A stretch of DNA of 64,000 nucleotides from Cybelea sp963824595 (GCA_963824595.1 CAWGPY010000006.1:62001-126000), one strand, 5' to 3'. Shown: positions 36,772 to 45,668, counted from the stretch's first letter. Made by a program: numbers and translations. Notes: generated from the letters alone by a model not told the origin.

Positions 36772-37650
36772 CTCGCGCGGATCGTTAGCCTGCTGCCGAG
36801 CGCGACGGAGATTCTCTTCGCCATCGGCGCCGGCGGCGAGGTCGTGGGCGTCACGCACGAGTGCGACTATCCGTCCGGCGCGCTCGCGCTTCCGAAGCTG
36901 ACCGCCGCGTCGGGTCCCAGCCGGACGGCGCCCGGCGACATCGACCGGCACGTTCGTCAGTCGGTGCACGCGGGATCAAGCCTGTACTCTCTCGATAGCG
37001 CGCTGCTCGAGCGCCTGCAGCCCGACCTGATCGTGACGCAAGAGCTCTGCGCCGTCTGCGCGGTCTCCTACGACGTCGTTGACGTCGCCGCGAAGCGGCT
37101 GCGCTGCGACCCGCGGATCGTGTCGCTCGAGCCGGCGTCGCTTGCCGGGGTGCTCGCGACGATCGAAACGCTCGGCGCGCTGACCGGACAAGCGGCGGGG
37201 GCGCGTGTGCTGCTCGAGCGCGTCGAGACGCGCGTGGCGGCGTTGCGCGACCGGAGGCCGGCGTCGCGCCCGCGGACGCTCGTGCTCGAGTGGACCGATC
37301 CGCCGATGAGCGCGGGCCACTGGATTCCCGACGTGATCGCACTCGCCGGCGGCGTCGCCGTGCTCGCGAATCCCGGCGCGAACTCGCGCCGCCTCGACTG
37401 GGACGAGATCGCCGCCGCCGAACCCGATGCCGCAATCGTCTCTCCGTGCGGGTTCGATCTCGCGCGCACCCGGCGCGAGACCGCGGCGCTCGACGGCGTG
37501 CCGCAGTGGAACTCGCTCGCCGCGCGCCGGCACGACCGAGTGCTGGCAATGGACGGCAACGCGTATCTCAGCCGTCCCGGCCCGCGGCTGATCGATGCCG
37601 CAGAAATCGTCGCGCGATGGTATACTAGCGGCGCGGAGCACGCCGGATGA
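36772..37650 (+). CDS. BtuF-like cobalamin/iron-chelate binding protein
   Basis: A periplasmic-binding-protein fold (PF01497 type) of about 292 residues without a signal peptide. Conserved parts are RIVSLLPSATEILFAIGAGG, the DIDRHV turn, LLERLQPDLIVTQELC and WNSLAARRHDRVLAMDGNAY. The lack of an export signal, and the Cys pair in QELCAVCAV, are typical of cytoplasmic 'cobalamin-binding' relatives. A good AAGGAG (36761-36766) precedes a CTC codon at 36772. The first canonical start (GTG 36844) would delete the RIVSLLPSATE strand. The 3' end overlaps the predicted 5' end of rnpB. Confidence 0.85.
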   Translation, partial: LARIVSLLPSATEILFAIGAGGEVVGVTHECDYPSGALALPKLTAASGPSRTAPGDIDRHVRQSVHAGSSLYSLDSALLERLQPDLIVTQELCAVCAVSYDVVDVAAKRLRCDPRIVSLEPASLAGVLATIETLGALTGQAAGARVLLERVETRVAALRDRRPASRPRTLVLEWTDPPMSAGHWIPDVIALAGGVAVLANPGANSRRLDWDEIAAAEPDAAIVSPCGFDLARTRRETAALDGVPQWNSLAARRHDRVLAMDGNAYLSRPGPRLIDAAEIVARWYTSGAEHAG

Positions 37651-38022
37651 CCGCCCTACGACGAAATCGGGGGAGGAAAGTCCGGGCTTCAAATGGGCAG
37701 GGTGCAGGATAACGTCCTGTCGGGGCAACTCGAAGGAAAGTGCCACAGAAACATACCGCCGGCGCTTCGGCGCCGTGCAAGGGTGAAATCGTGAGGTAAG
37801 AGCTCACGGAGCGCTGCGGTGACGCAGCCTCGGGCAAACCCCACCCGAAGCAAGACCGCTCGAACATCGCCCGGTACGTCAGGCGAACGCCTGGCCGAAC
37901 CGGTCGACGGACGGCCCGTCCGAGCGAGCTATGTCGCACCGAGGCGTTCGGTGACGAACGCCCCAGAGAGATGGTCATCGCCCACTCGTGGGTACAGAAT
38001 CCGGCTTACAGGCGTGCTTCGC
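37633..38022 (+). ncRNA. rnpB: RNase P RNA (type A)
   Basis: About 390 nt. Universal conserved blocks appear in order: GAGGAAAGTCCGGGCTTC (from 37673), GCCACAGAAACATACCGCC (from 37742), GGTGAAATCGTGAGGTAAGA and CAGAATCCGGCTTACAGGC (from 37995). Helix P1 pairs GCGGAGCACGCC (37633-37644) with GGCGTGCTTCGC (38011-38022) with one G-U. The first 18 nt therefore lie inside the coding end of the BtuF-like gene. Confidence 0.95.
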
Positions 38023-38069
38023 TGAAACCGGTGGGGCCGCGCGGGCGTTGTAGCGAAAGGTAAGATTTG

Positions 38070-38480
38070 ATGAATGAACAGCATTTTACGCCCGAGATGA
38101 CCGTTGACGAAGCGTTCAAACTCCACGCCGGCGCGCGACGCGTCTTCGCGGGTTTCCATCTCGGCGGCTGCTCGAACTGCGCCATCAGCGAGACGCACAC
38201 GATCGGCGCGATCAGCGGCGACTACGGAATTCCACTCGGGATGCTTCTCGAAAGCCTCAACGCGCTCTTCGACCAAGGCACGTTCGCGATCGGCGATCGC
38301 GTTCGCATACCCGACGAGATTCGCGGGCGAATACCGCAGCTCGCGAACGTCCCCGAGGTGGGTGAGATTACCGGCGCCGAGAGCGGCGCCTACACCGCCG
38401 ATTTCGGCGACGTGCGCCTGCAGGGTCTGGCCGAAGACTTCATCGCCGTCGAACCCGACTACGCGGCCAAAGGAGCCTAG
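38070..38480 (+). CDS. DUF1858 redox-disulfide protein
   Basis: 136 residues. The N-terminal DUF1858 domain (MTVDEAFKLHAGARRVFAGF, then LGGCSNCAISETH) carries the C-x-x-C pair of the hybrid-cluster-associated redox disulfide family. The C-terminal half (GDRVRIPDEIRGRIPQLANV) is unassigned. The ATG at 38070 follows GAAAGG by 9 nt. It is convergent with the DUF2203 gene (4-bp overlap) and lies 47 bp after rnpB. Confidence 0.8.
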   Translation: MNEQHFTPEMTVDEAFKLHAGARRVFAGFHLGGCSNCAISETHTIGAISGDYGIPLGMLLESLNALFDQGTFAIGDRVRIPDEIRGRIPQLANVPEVGEITGAESGAYTADFGDVRLQGLAEDFIAVEPDYAAKGA

Positions 38481-38869
38481 AGCTCCTTCCGCGAGCTAAA
38501 GCCTTCGTCGAGCCCGTGCCAATAGGCGACGTGGGGCTCGCCAAACTTCCAACATAAAAAGATCGTTTCGTCGCCGAGCATCGACGGAAAGTCGACGAGC
38601 CCTAGGTCGATATCCTTGACCATGCAGCCGAACGACTCGATCCGGTAGATGAGCCGGCCGATCTCGTGTTTCAGCTCGGCGAACCGCGGCGCGGGCAGCG
38701 CCGAGCGGGCGGCGGCGAGCCGCGGACGGCGGGGCTCGGCGTGGTGCAGCGCCGGGTCCGACTCCAAGAGCTTGATCGCGAGGTCGCGCCGCTTCCCCAG
38801 GAGCTCCTCGATGAGGGGCTCGAGCTTGGGAATGAGGGCGTTGGCCCGTTCGGGCGAAAAGAGCTTCAT
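38477..38869 (-). CDS. DUF2203 family protein
   Basis: 130 residues. Begins MKLFSPERANALIPKLEPLI, typical of DUF2203, with the conserved GCMVKDIDLGLVDFPS and the C-terminal CWKFGEPHVAYWHGLDEGF. The function is unknown; some members lie in light- or stress-related operons. Its ATG is exactly back to back with that of rapZ. Confidence 0.88.
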   Translation of the reverse strand: MKLFSPERANALIPKLEPLIEELLGKRRDLAIKLLESDPALHHAEPRRPRLAAARSALPAPRFAELKHEIGRLIYRIESFGCMVKDIDLGLVDFPSMLGDETIFLCWKFGEPHVAYWHGLDEGFSSRKEL

Positions 38870-39730
38870 ATGAGTTCGCTTCGGATCGTCTTCGTAACGG
38901 GTCTCTCCGGTGCGGGCTTGAGTCAGGCCGTGAAGTCGTTCGAGGACTTGGGCTTCTACTGCATCGAGCATCTGCCTCCCGCCGTGCTCGGGGGCGCCAT
39001 CGAAGCGCTCGAGCGAACGGACGTGCGCAACGTGGCGATCGCGCTCGATCTGCGGAGCAACTCGGAGCTCGGCGACCCGCGGAGCGCGATCGACGCCATC
39101 GCCGGCACGCACGACGCCCGGGTGCTCTTTCTCGACGCAGGCGACGAGCTGCTCGTGCGGCGCTTCAGCGAGACGCGGCGGCGGCATCCGTTCGCGCACG
39201 CCGGCTCGGTGCTCGAAGCGATCCACGCGGACCGCCGTGCCCTGGCGCCGCTTCGCGAGCGCGCCGACGTCGTGATCGACACGACGAACCTCACGCCGTC
39301 CACGCTGAAGCAGCGTGTCGCGGCGGCGTTTCTCGCCGACCCGCCGGTGCGCCTCACGCTCACGTTCGTGGCGTTCGGTTTCAAGTACGGATTGCCGGCG
39401 GATCTCGACCTCCTCTTCGACGTGCGCTTCCTGCGCAATCCGAACTACGAGGTCGAGTTGGAGGCGCAGACGGGTGAAGATGCCGCGGTCGCGGCGTTCA
39501 TCGAAGAGGATCCCTCGCTGCGGCCGTTTCTCGCGAAGGTCGAAGACCTGCTGGAGTATTTGCTGCCCCGCTATCTCGCCGAGGGCAAGTCGCAGCTCAC
39601 GGTCGGCATCGGCTGCACGGGCGGCCGCCATCGCTCGGTCTACGTGGCGCACCGGCTGATGCAGCGCTTTGCGGGCGATGCCCGGCTGGAGGTCGCGTAC
39701 GAAGCGCGCGACCTGGAGCGCGCCGCGTGA
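38870..39730 (+). CDS. rapZ: RapZ-family protein with altered Walker A
   Basis: 286 residues of the RapZ/YvcJ family, known as RNA-binding adaptor and nucleotide-binding protein. The C-terminal domain is well conserved (FKYGLPADLDLLFDVRFLRN, then VGIGCTGGRHRSVYVAHRL). The N-terminal P-loop reads GLSGAGLS at 11-18, where the family has GLSGAGKS, so the catalytic Lys is Leu17. It is followed by a CofD/YvcK gene that overlaps its stop, the usual rapZ-yvcK order. No whiA follows. Confidence 0.92.
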   Translation: MSSLRIVFVTGLSGAGLSQAVKSFEDLGFYCIEHLPPAVLGGAIEALERTDVRNVAIALDLRSNSELGDPRSAIDAIAGTHDARVLFLDAGDELLVRRFSETRRRHPFAHAGSVLEAIHADRRALAPLRERADVVIDTTNLTPSTLKQRVAAAFLADPPVRLTLTFVAFGFKYGLPADLDLLFDVRFLRNPNYEVELEAQTGEDAAVAAFIEEDPSLRPFLAKVEDLLEYLLPRYLAEGKSQLTVGIGCTGGRHRSVYVAHRLMQRFAGDARLEVAYEARDLERAA

Positions 39731-41067
39731 TGCGCGAGCGTCTGTCGCGGTCGCTGCACTGGCTGGTTCCGGGCGTCGGCATCAAGCGCTGGATACTGCT
39801 CTGCCTGCTCGGCGTCGTTCTGCTGCTCGACGCCGGAACTCGGTGGTTCATCGCCGAGGGCACGGGCATTCACGTCAACGAGGTTCTCGACGACATCGTG
39901 GACGACTACTTCCCGCCCGCCTATCTCACGTGGATCCTCGGAGCGATCGGCATCGCGGCGATCGCCGCCGGCGTGGCGATGTGGCTGCGCGCCGTCGTGC
40001 ACACGGCGCGCGACCGCACGCCGAAGGGCTTTCGCGACGCGCTCGCGGGCCGGCGCCTCCAACAGGGATATAAGATCGTCGCGATCGGCGGCGGGACCGG
40101 GCTCTCGACGCTGCTGCGCGGGCTCAAGCGCCGCACGAGCAACCTCACCGCCGTCGTGACCGTGAGCGACGACGGCGGGTCGTCGGGGCGCCTGCAAAAG
40201 GAGCTCGGCGTGCTGCCGCCCGGCGACGTGCGCAACTGCCTGGTCGCGCTGGCCGACGACGAGGCGCTGGTCACGGACCTGTTCCGCTACCGCTTCACCG
40301 AAGGCGAGGGCCTGAGCGGACACTCCTTCGGCAACCTGTTCTTGGCCGCGATGAGCGGCGTCACGGGCAACTTCGACGCGGCGATCAAGGAGTCGAGCCG
40401 CGTGCTCAACGTGGTCGGCCGCGTGCTGCCCGCGACGCTTGGCGTCGTGCGACTCTGCGCCGAACTCGACGACGGCACGATCGTCGAGGGCGAATCGAAC
40501 ATCTCGAAGGCGTCGCGTCCGATCAAGCGCGTCTTCTTCGATCCACCGTCGGCGACGCCGCTCGACGAGGTGATCGCTGCGATTCGCGAGGCCGACGCGA
40601 TCGTGCTGGGCCCCGGGTCGCTGTTCACGTCGCTGGCGCCGAACTTCTTGGTGAGCCGGATCGCACGTGAAGTGGCCAACGCCCACGCCGTGAAGGTGTA
40701 CGTGTGCAACGTGATGACGCAACCCGGCGAGACCGACGGAATGACGGCCGCGGATCACGTCGAGGCGCTGCTCGCCAACGCCGGCGAGCGCGTGTGCGAT
40801 TACGTGGTGGTCAACGACGAGCCGCCGTCGCGGCTGCTCGGCGCGTACGCGCAAGAGGGTCAGGTCCCGGTGGACGCCGACGTCGACCGGATCGTCGCGC
40901 TTGGATTAGAGCCGGTGCGGGCGTCGGTGATCGGCGAAACGGAGACCGTCCGTCACGATCCGGAGAAGCTCGCCGCGGTGGTGCTCGCGATCGTGGATCG
41001 CACGGTCGCCGAGCGAGCGACGCTCGTCAAGCCCGCGAGGGCGTACCGCCGGTCGACCGCGGTGTAG
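39727..41067 (+). CDS. yvcK: YvcK/CofD-like gluconeogenesis factor with N-terminal membrane domain
   Basis: 446 residues. The C-terminal 320 residues are the YvcK fold that binds UDP-sugars in Bacillus: KIVAIGGGTGLSTLLRGLKR, VSDDGGSSGRLQKELGVLPP and ADAIVLGPGSLFTSLAPN. Before it lie two membrane helices (about 22-40 and 66-90), a longer form than the classical soluble protein. It starts at GTG 39727 or ATG 39730, overlapping the rapZ stop. It probably helps direct carbon to cell wall precursors. Confidence 0.92.
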   Translation: MMRERLSRSLHWLVPGVGIKRWILLCLLGVVLLLDAGTRWFIAEGTGIHVNEVLDDIVDDYFPPAYLTWILGAIGIAAIAAGVAMWLRAVVHTARDRTPKGFRDALAGRRLQQGYKIVAIGGGTGLSTLLRGLKRRTSNLTAVVTVSDDGGSSGRLQKELGVLPPGDVRNCLVALADDEALVTDLFRYRFTEGEGLSGHSFGNLFLAAMSGVTGNFDAAIKESSRVLNVVGRVLPATLGVVRLCAELDDGTIVEGESNISKASRPIKRVFFDPPSATPLDEVIAAIREADAIVLGPGSLFTSLAPNFLVSRIAREVANAHAVKVYVCNVMTQPGETDGMTAADHVEALLANAGERVCDYVVVNDEPPSRLLGAYAQEGQVPVDADVDRIVALGLEPVRASVIGETETVRHDPEKLAAVVLAIVDRTVAERATLVKPARAYRRSTAV

Positions 41068-41077
41068 CCGACGCTTT

Positions 41078-41437
41078 TCAGTGCGGGGCGGCCGGCGTCT
41101 GCGCGGCCATCGTGAGGTTGAGCTGAAACGGTTTTCCCGGCTCGATGTTCGTGCTGGCCGCGAGCGACTGATAGCCGTTCGCCTGTACGGCATAATCCGC
41201 GATGCCGCTGGGGACTTTCTCGATCGTGAATTTGCCCGACGCGTCGGTGGTCGCGGTCAGCACGGTGTCGATGGTGATGACGGCGCCCGAGATCGGCGCG
41301 TTCGTCGCCGAGTCTGCGACGACGCCGGTCACGCTGGCAAAGCCGGCGGCCGGCGGCAGCGCGTCGTTGTTGCAGCCCGCCGCGCCGAAGAGCACCAAAG
41401 CGACGATCGCAAAGAGACTGCCGGCGCGCACGTTCAT
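41078..41437 (-). CDS. Carboxypeptidase-regulatory-like lipoprotein
   Basis: 119 residues. A lipoprotein signal peptide ends in GAAGC, with Cys22. The mature part is a single beta-sandwich of the CarboxypepD_reg type: VTGVVADSATNAPISGAVIT, then GKFTIEKVPSG and YAVQANGYQS. It is a small surface protein of unknown partner, convergent with yvcK. Confidence 0.8.
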   Translation of the reverse strand: MNVRAGSLFAIVALVLFGAAGCNNDALPPAAGFASVTGVVADSATNAPISGAVITIDTVLTATTDASGKFTIEKVPSGIADYAVQANGYQSLAASTNIEPGKPFQLNLTMAAQTPAAPH

Positions 41438-41474
41438 AGGTGAAGGTGTTCGCCGCGCGGAAGCCGCGGCTCCT

Positions 41475-42878
41475 ATGGCAACCCGCGCTCCGTCGCCCGC
41501 TGTGGCCGGCCCGGCCTATTGCGCCAACGCGCTCGAGGCGATCGGCCGCACCCCGCTCGTTAAGCTGAACAAGGTCGTCGACGGCGCGCCCTGTCTCGTG
41601 CTCGCGAAGGTCGAGTACGTGAACCCGGGAGGCAGCGTCAAGGATCGGCCCGCCGTGGCGATGCTCGACGCCGCCGAACGCCAAGGACTGCTCAAGCCCG
41701 GCGGCACCATCGTGGAACCGACGAGCGGCAACACCGGAACGGGCCTGGCGATGGCCGCGGCGATTCGCGGCTACCGGTGCATCTTGGTGATGCCCGACAA
41801 GATGTCGCGCGAGAAGATCGATCTGCTGCGCGCCTACGGCGCCGACGTCGTGATCACGCCGACGAACGTGCCGCCCGATTCGCCCGAATCGTACTACGGC
41901 GTCGCCAACCGGCTCGCGTCGGAGATTCCCGGCGCCTTCCAGCCGAACCAGTTCCACAACCACTTCAATCCCGAGGCGCACTACCACACGACGGGGCCGG
42001 AGATCTGGGAACAGACCGCCGGAACGATCACGCACTTCGTCGCCGGCATCGGCACCGGCGGCACGATCTCCGGTACCGCGCGTTATTTGAAGGAACGCAA
42101 TCCCGCGGTCCACGTGGTCGGCGCCGATCCCGAGGGCTCGATCTACTCCGGCGACATCCCGCGATCGTATGCGGTCGAGGGGATCGGAATGAGCTATCTC
42201 CCCGAGACGGTGGACCTGCGCGTGATCGACGAGATGGTGCGCGTCTCCGACCGCGATTCGTTCTTGATGGCGCGGCGCATCGCGCGCGAAGAGGGCCTGC
42301 TGGTCGGCGGCTCGTCGGGCACCGCCGCCGTCGCCGCGGTCAAGCTCGCGCAGACGCTGCCGGCCGAGGCCATCGTCGTCGTCATCCTGCCCGATTCGGG
42401 CCGCGGCTACATGTCGAAGATCTTCAACGACGAGTGGATGATCGCCAACGGCTTCTTGGCCGACGCGAAGCGCCGCGCGACCGTCGGCGACGTGCTTCGC
42501 AGCAAGACGCCGCTGCCGCCGATGATCACGGTGCAGCACGACGATACGGTCAAGACCGCGCTCGACCTCTTGCGCCGTTACGAGATCTCGCAGATTCCCG
42601 TGATGCGGGGTCGCGAGCAGGCCGGCAGCGTGAACGACGTCGGCGTGATGCGGAGCGTTTTCGACCACGCCGACATCATCCATCAGCCGGTCAGCGAGGT
42701 GATGGGGCACGCGTTCCCGGCGCTCGAACAGTCGGACGAGATCGAACGGGCGTACAAGCTGCTCACGCTGGCGAACCATGCGATCGTGGTGACCGACGAC
42801 GGCGAGCCGATCGGCGTCCTGACGCGCCAAGACATCATCAGCTTCCTCTCCACCAGCTCCGACGTCGTGCACCAGTGA
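41475..42878 (+). CDS. Cystathionine beta-synthase
   Basis: PLP enzyme condensing serine and homocysteine to cystathionine. 467 residues from the ATG at 41475. The PLP-binding Lys is in NPGGSVKDRPA, the phosphate loop is in GIGTGGTISGTARYLK, and TSGNTGTGLA binds substrate. The last 130 residues are a pair of CBS domains (LRRYEISQIPVMRG and EPIGVLTRQDIISFL), as in regulated eukaryotic and some bacterial enzymes. Plain cysteine synthases lack them, so CBS is the better call. The gamma-lyase/synthase gene follows by 10 bp. Confidence 0.93.
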   Translation: MATRAPSPAVAGPAYCANALEAIGRTPLVKLNKVVDGAPCLVLAKVEYVNPGGSVKDRPAVAMLDAAERQGLLKPGGTIVEPTSGNTGTGLAMAAAIRGYRCILVMPDKMSREKIDLLRAYGADVVITPTNVPPDSPESYYGVANRLASEIPGAFQPNQFHNHFNPEAHYHTTGPEIWEQTAGTITHFVAGIGTGGTISGTARYLKERNPAVHVVGADPEGSIYSGDIPRSYAVEGIGMSYLPETVDLRVIDEMVRVSDRDSFLMARRIAREEGLLVGGSSGTAAVAAVKLAQTLPAEAIVVVILPDSGRGYMSKIFNDEWMIANGFLADAKRRATVGDVLRSKTPLPPMITVQHDDTVKTALDLLRRYEISQIPVMRGREQAGSVNDVGVMRSVFDHADIIHQPVSEVMGHAFPALEQSDEIERAYKLLTLANHAIVVTDDGEPIGVLTRQDIISFLSTSSDVVHQ

Positions 42879-42888
42879 CCGCGGCGTC

Positions 42889-44064
42889 ATGAACTTCTCT
42901 ACGAAGGCGATTCACGTCGGACAGGATCCCGATCCCGCCACGGGCGCGACCATCGTGCCGATCTATCAAACCTCGACCTACACGCAGGCGCGCGTCGGCG
43001 AGCATAAGGGCTTCGACTACAGCCGGACGATCAACCCGACGCGCGTCGCGTTGGAACGGCAGCTCGCGTCGCTGGAAAATGCGCGCTACGGCACGGCGTT
43101 CGCCAGCGGCATGGCGGCGACGTCGGCCGTGCTGGGCCTGCTCTCCTCCGGCGATCACGCCGTGGTCAGCGACGACCTGTACGGCGGCACGTACCGCCTC
43201 TTCTCCCGCGTGCTCGAGCGCTTCGGGCTCGAGTTCAGCTACGTTGACATGTGCGACCTCGACGCCGTTCGCTCGGCGGTGCGGCCGTCCACCAAACTGT
43301 TCTGGGTGGAGACGCCGACCAATCCGCTGCTCAAAGTGGTCGACATCGCGGCGATCGCGTCGCTGCGAACCGGCGAGCAGCTGGTGGCCGTCGACAACAC
43401 CTTCGCCACTCCGTATTTCCAGCAGCCGATCGCGCTCGGAGCGCACATCGTCGTGCACTCCACGACGAAATACATCGGCGGCCACAGCGACGTGCTGGGC
43501 GGGATTGCGATCACCGACGACGAGTCGCTCGACGCGCGCCTCCGCTTTCTCCAAAACGCCGTTGGCGGCGTGCCGGGGCCGCAAGATGCGTGGCTGACGA
43601 TGCGGGGCGCCAAGACGCTGGCGCTGCGGATGCGCGAGCACGCGCACAACGCCCAAGCGGTAGCCGAGTTCCTGGAGTCGCGCGACGACGTGGCGCGTGT
43701 CTACTACCCGGGGCTGCGGTCGCACCCGCAGCACGAGCTCGCGAAGCGGCAGATGAGCGGTTTCGGCGGGATGCTGTCGTTCGAGCTCGAGGGACCGGTG
43801 TCGCGGGCGCTCGAGTTCGCCGGCCGCCTGAAATACTTTAGCCTAGCGGAGAGTTTGGGCGGCGTGGAATCGCTGATCTGTCACCCCGGCCGCATGACCC
43901 ACGGATCGATCCCCGCAGAGGAACGCGAGCGGCGCGGCATCGGTGACGGCCTGCTTCGGCTCTCCGTCGGTATCGAAGACGTCGAGGATCTGCTCGACGA
44001 CCTTCGCGCGACGCTCGACGCTACGGCTGGTACGAGGGGTAACGGACGGCCGTCGCCTGTTTGA
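42889..44064 (+). CDS. Cystathionine gamma-lyase / gamma-synthase
   Basis: 391-residue PLP enzyme of the Cys/Met metabolism family. The PLP Lys is in HSTTKYIGGHSDVLGG, and the IYQTSTYTQ, GFDYSRTINPT and SLGGVESLICHP motifs are all present. Next to cystathionine beta-synthase it most likely acts as the gamma-lyase of reverse transsulfuration (homocysteine to cysteine). The synthase activity cannot be excluded by sequence. Its 3' end overlaps the convergent secreted protein gene by 44 bp, which is unusual in length but frame-consistent. Confidence 0.92.
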   Translation: MNFSTKAIHVGQDPDPATGATIVPIYQTSTYTQARVGEHKGFDYSRTINPTRVALERQLASLENARYGTAFASGMAATSAVLGLLSSGDHAVVSDDLYGGTYRLFSRVLERFGLEFSYVDMCDLDAVRSAVRPSTKLFWVETPTNPLLKVVDIAAIASLRTGEQLVAVDNTFATPYFQQPIALGAHIVVHSTTKYIGGHSDVLGGIAITDDESLDARLRFLQNAVGGVPGPQDAWLTMRGAKTLALRMREHAHNAQAVAEFLESRDDVARVYYPGLRSHPQHELAKRQMSGFGGMLSFELEGPVSRALEFAGRLKYFSLAESLGGVESLICHPGRMTHGSIPAEERERRGIGDGLLRLSVGIEDVEDLLDDLRATLDATAGTRGNGRPSPV

Positions 44065-44593
44065 GGTCGGCCTGCGCCTTCTCCGTCGTCGCGTCGCCGA
44101 TGCGCGTCGTCTCCGATAGCACGATCCCGCGCTGCCCGTCGGCCCACACGATGGCGAACTCTTTGCGCGCGTCGAATCCGGCGCCGTAGGCCACCTCGAC
44201 GAACGTCGCCGGCATCCCGTTGAGCAGCGTCATCGGCGTCTTGTTGCGGATGAGCGTGCCCTCTTGCGAACCGTGCGTCTGGCTCTCGAACTGGGCCTCC
44301 CACTGCGAGGGCGGACCCACGTACGACTCCATCGCGAGCTGGATGATGCGCGCGTTTTCCTTGCCGGGGTCGATGACCCAGGCCGCGATTGGCTGCAGAT
44401 CTTGCGAGAGCTGGCCCACCGGTACGTCCTGCCGCTGCATCAAGACGGCCTCGGGCGGCGCGACGAACGTCATCCCGGGGTCGCTATACGAATGCGGATC
44501 CGGCGACGGGGTCGCCTCGCTTTGCTGAGCGAGCGCAGCCTCGCCGCAGCACGCGACGATCAGAGCCAGAAAAACGGCGATCTTCTTCCTCAT
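44021..44593 (-). CDS. Secreted uncharacterised protein, 190 aa
   Basis: A signal peptide (MRKKIAVFLALIVACCGEAA) is followed by an acidic, hydrophilic mature region with GMTFVAPPEAVLMQRQDVPV and AYGAGFDARKEFAIVWADGQ. No family was recognised. The ATG (44591-44593) overlaps the esterase stop by ATGA, so the two are one operon. It is convergent with the cystathionine gamma-lyase gene. Confidence 0.7.
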   Translation of the reverse strand: MRKKIAVFLALIVACCGEAALAQQSEATPSPDPHSYSDPGMTFVAPPEAVLMQRQDVPVGQLSQDLQPIAAWVIDPGKENARIIQLAMESYVGPPSQWEAQFESQTHGSQEGTLIRNKTPMTLLNGMPATFVEVAYGAGFDARKEFAIVWADGQRGIVLSETTRIGDATTEKAQADLKQATAVRYPSYQP

Positions 44594-45630
44594 CCTCGAT
44601 CCAATGCGGCGGCGAGCGCCGGCAGCGAAACTTCGTACCGGTATCCGACGTTGCGATGATCGTCGTCGAATTCCTCGTGCCGCACCGCGAGGCCGAGGTC
44701 GCGAATTCGCGCGCTCACGACGCGAGCGCCGACGTCGAGATTGTATTCGTCGCGGCGCCCGCAGTCCACGTAGCGGAGGCGCAGCCGCTCGAGCTCGGCC
44801 CGCCGGGACGGCACGCGCTCGGCCGGGTCGTACGCCAGCCAACGTGCGAAGACGTCGTCGCGCAGCTCGCCGGTGTTCCGGTCGAAGGGCAAGTCGATCG
44901 CGAACGCGCGCGCGCCGGCCGGCGAGTACGCGGCGGAGTACGCCAGCATCTCCATCGCCGTGTACTCGGCGAAGCTGCGCTTGTGTTTTCGCTCGAACGC
45001 CTCGACGTACGCCTTCAGGTCGAAGCCGTGCGCCTCGAGCGCGCGGTGGACGGTGGCAAACGCCGGGAAATGCGCGTAGCGGAAGTACGAGTCGCCGCTG
45101 TGCGACGCGAACGCTGCGAACGTGCCCGGATGCTCCATCACCAGGTGCATCGCGCCGAAACCGCCCGAGGATTTGCCGGCGACCGCGCGGCCGCCCTCGG
45201 ATGCAATCGTGCGGTAGGTGCGGTCCACGTGGCCCACGACGTCGCGCACGGTATAGGTCGCGTAGTCGCCGTTGTGAATCGAGTCCACGTACTGCGAGCC
45301 GCCGAGCCGCGTGAACCCGTCGACCAGCACCACCAGCGCGGGCAACATGCGGCGCTCGCGCACCAGGCGGTCGGCCCACTGCAGCACGTTGGCCTCCCAC
45401 GGTCGCGTCGAGAGCAGCGCGTTGACGTCGCCGGTATAGCCGTGCAGCACGTAGATCGCGGGATAGCGCGCCGAGCCGCCGGGATCGTAGCCGGGAGGCG
45501 TGTAGACCACGACGGGGCGCGTCGCCGGGTCGCCGAGCGGATTGCCTGCCAGCGCCTCGCTCGCGACGAAGTCGCTGCGCACGTCGCCCTCGAGCCCCAG
45601 AAGGCGAGCCGCGGCGGAGCGTTCCTGCAT
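44590..45630 (-). CDS. Putative esterase (esterase D / FrmB-like alpha/beta hydrolase)
   Basis: 346 residues of the esterase family PF00756. The N-terminal strand is VVVYTPPGYDPGGSARYPAI, with the oxyanion region YVLHGYTGD, the nucleophile elbow GKSSGGFGA (Ser in G-x-S-x-G) and a late His in DDDHRNVGYRY. No signal peptide is visible. Substrates may be acyl esters or mycolate-like lipids; unknown. It is divergent from the transporter-glycosidase fusion by 38 bp. Confidence 0.85.
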   Translation of the reverse strand: MQERSAAARLLGLEGDVRSDFVASEALAGNPLGDPATRPVVVYTPPGYDPGGSARYPAIYVLHGYTGDVNALLSTRPWEANVLQWADRLVRERRMLPALVVLVDGFTRLGGSQYVDSIHNGDYATYTVRDVVGHVDRTYRTIASEGGRAVAGKSSGGFGAMHLVMEHPGTFAAFASHSGDSYFRYAHFPAFATVHRALEAHGFDLKAYVEAFERKHKRSFAEYTAMEMLAYSAAYSPAGARAFAIDLPFDRNTGELRDDVFARWLAYDPAERVPSRRAELERLRLRYVDCGRRDEYNLDVGARVVSARIRDLGLAVRHEEFDDDHRNVGYRYEVSLPALAAALDRG

Positions 45631-45668
45631 GGCGGTCCGGTTCGGCGCACGAATGCCTTCGGCCTAGA

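Noticed and set aside
33610..36969. An 1119-codon antisense frame across the binding protein and icd genes
   Set aside because: Same Arg/Val/Asp-rich composition; the sense strand carries two clear families over the whole span.
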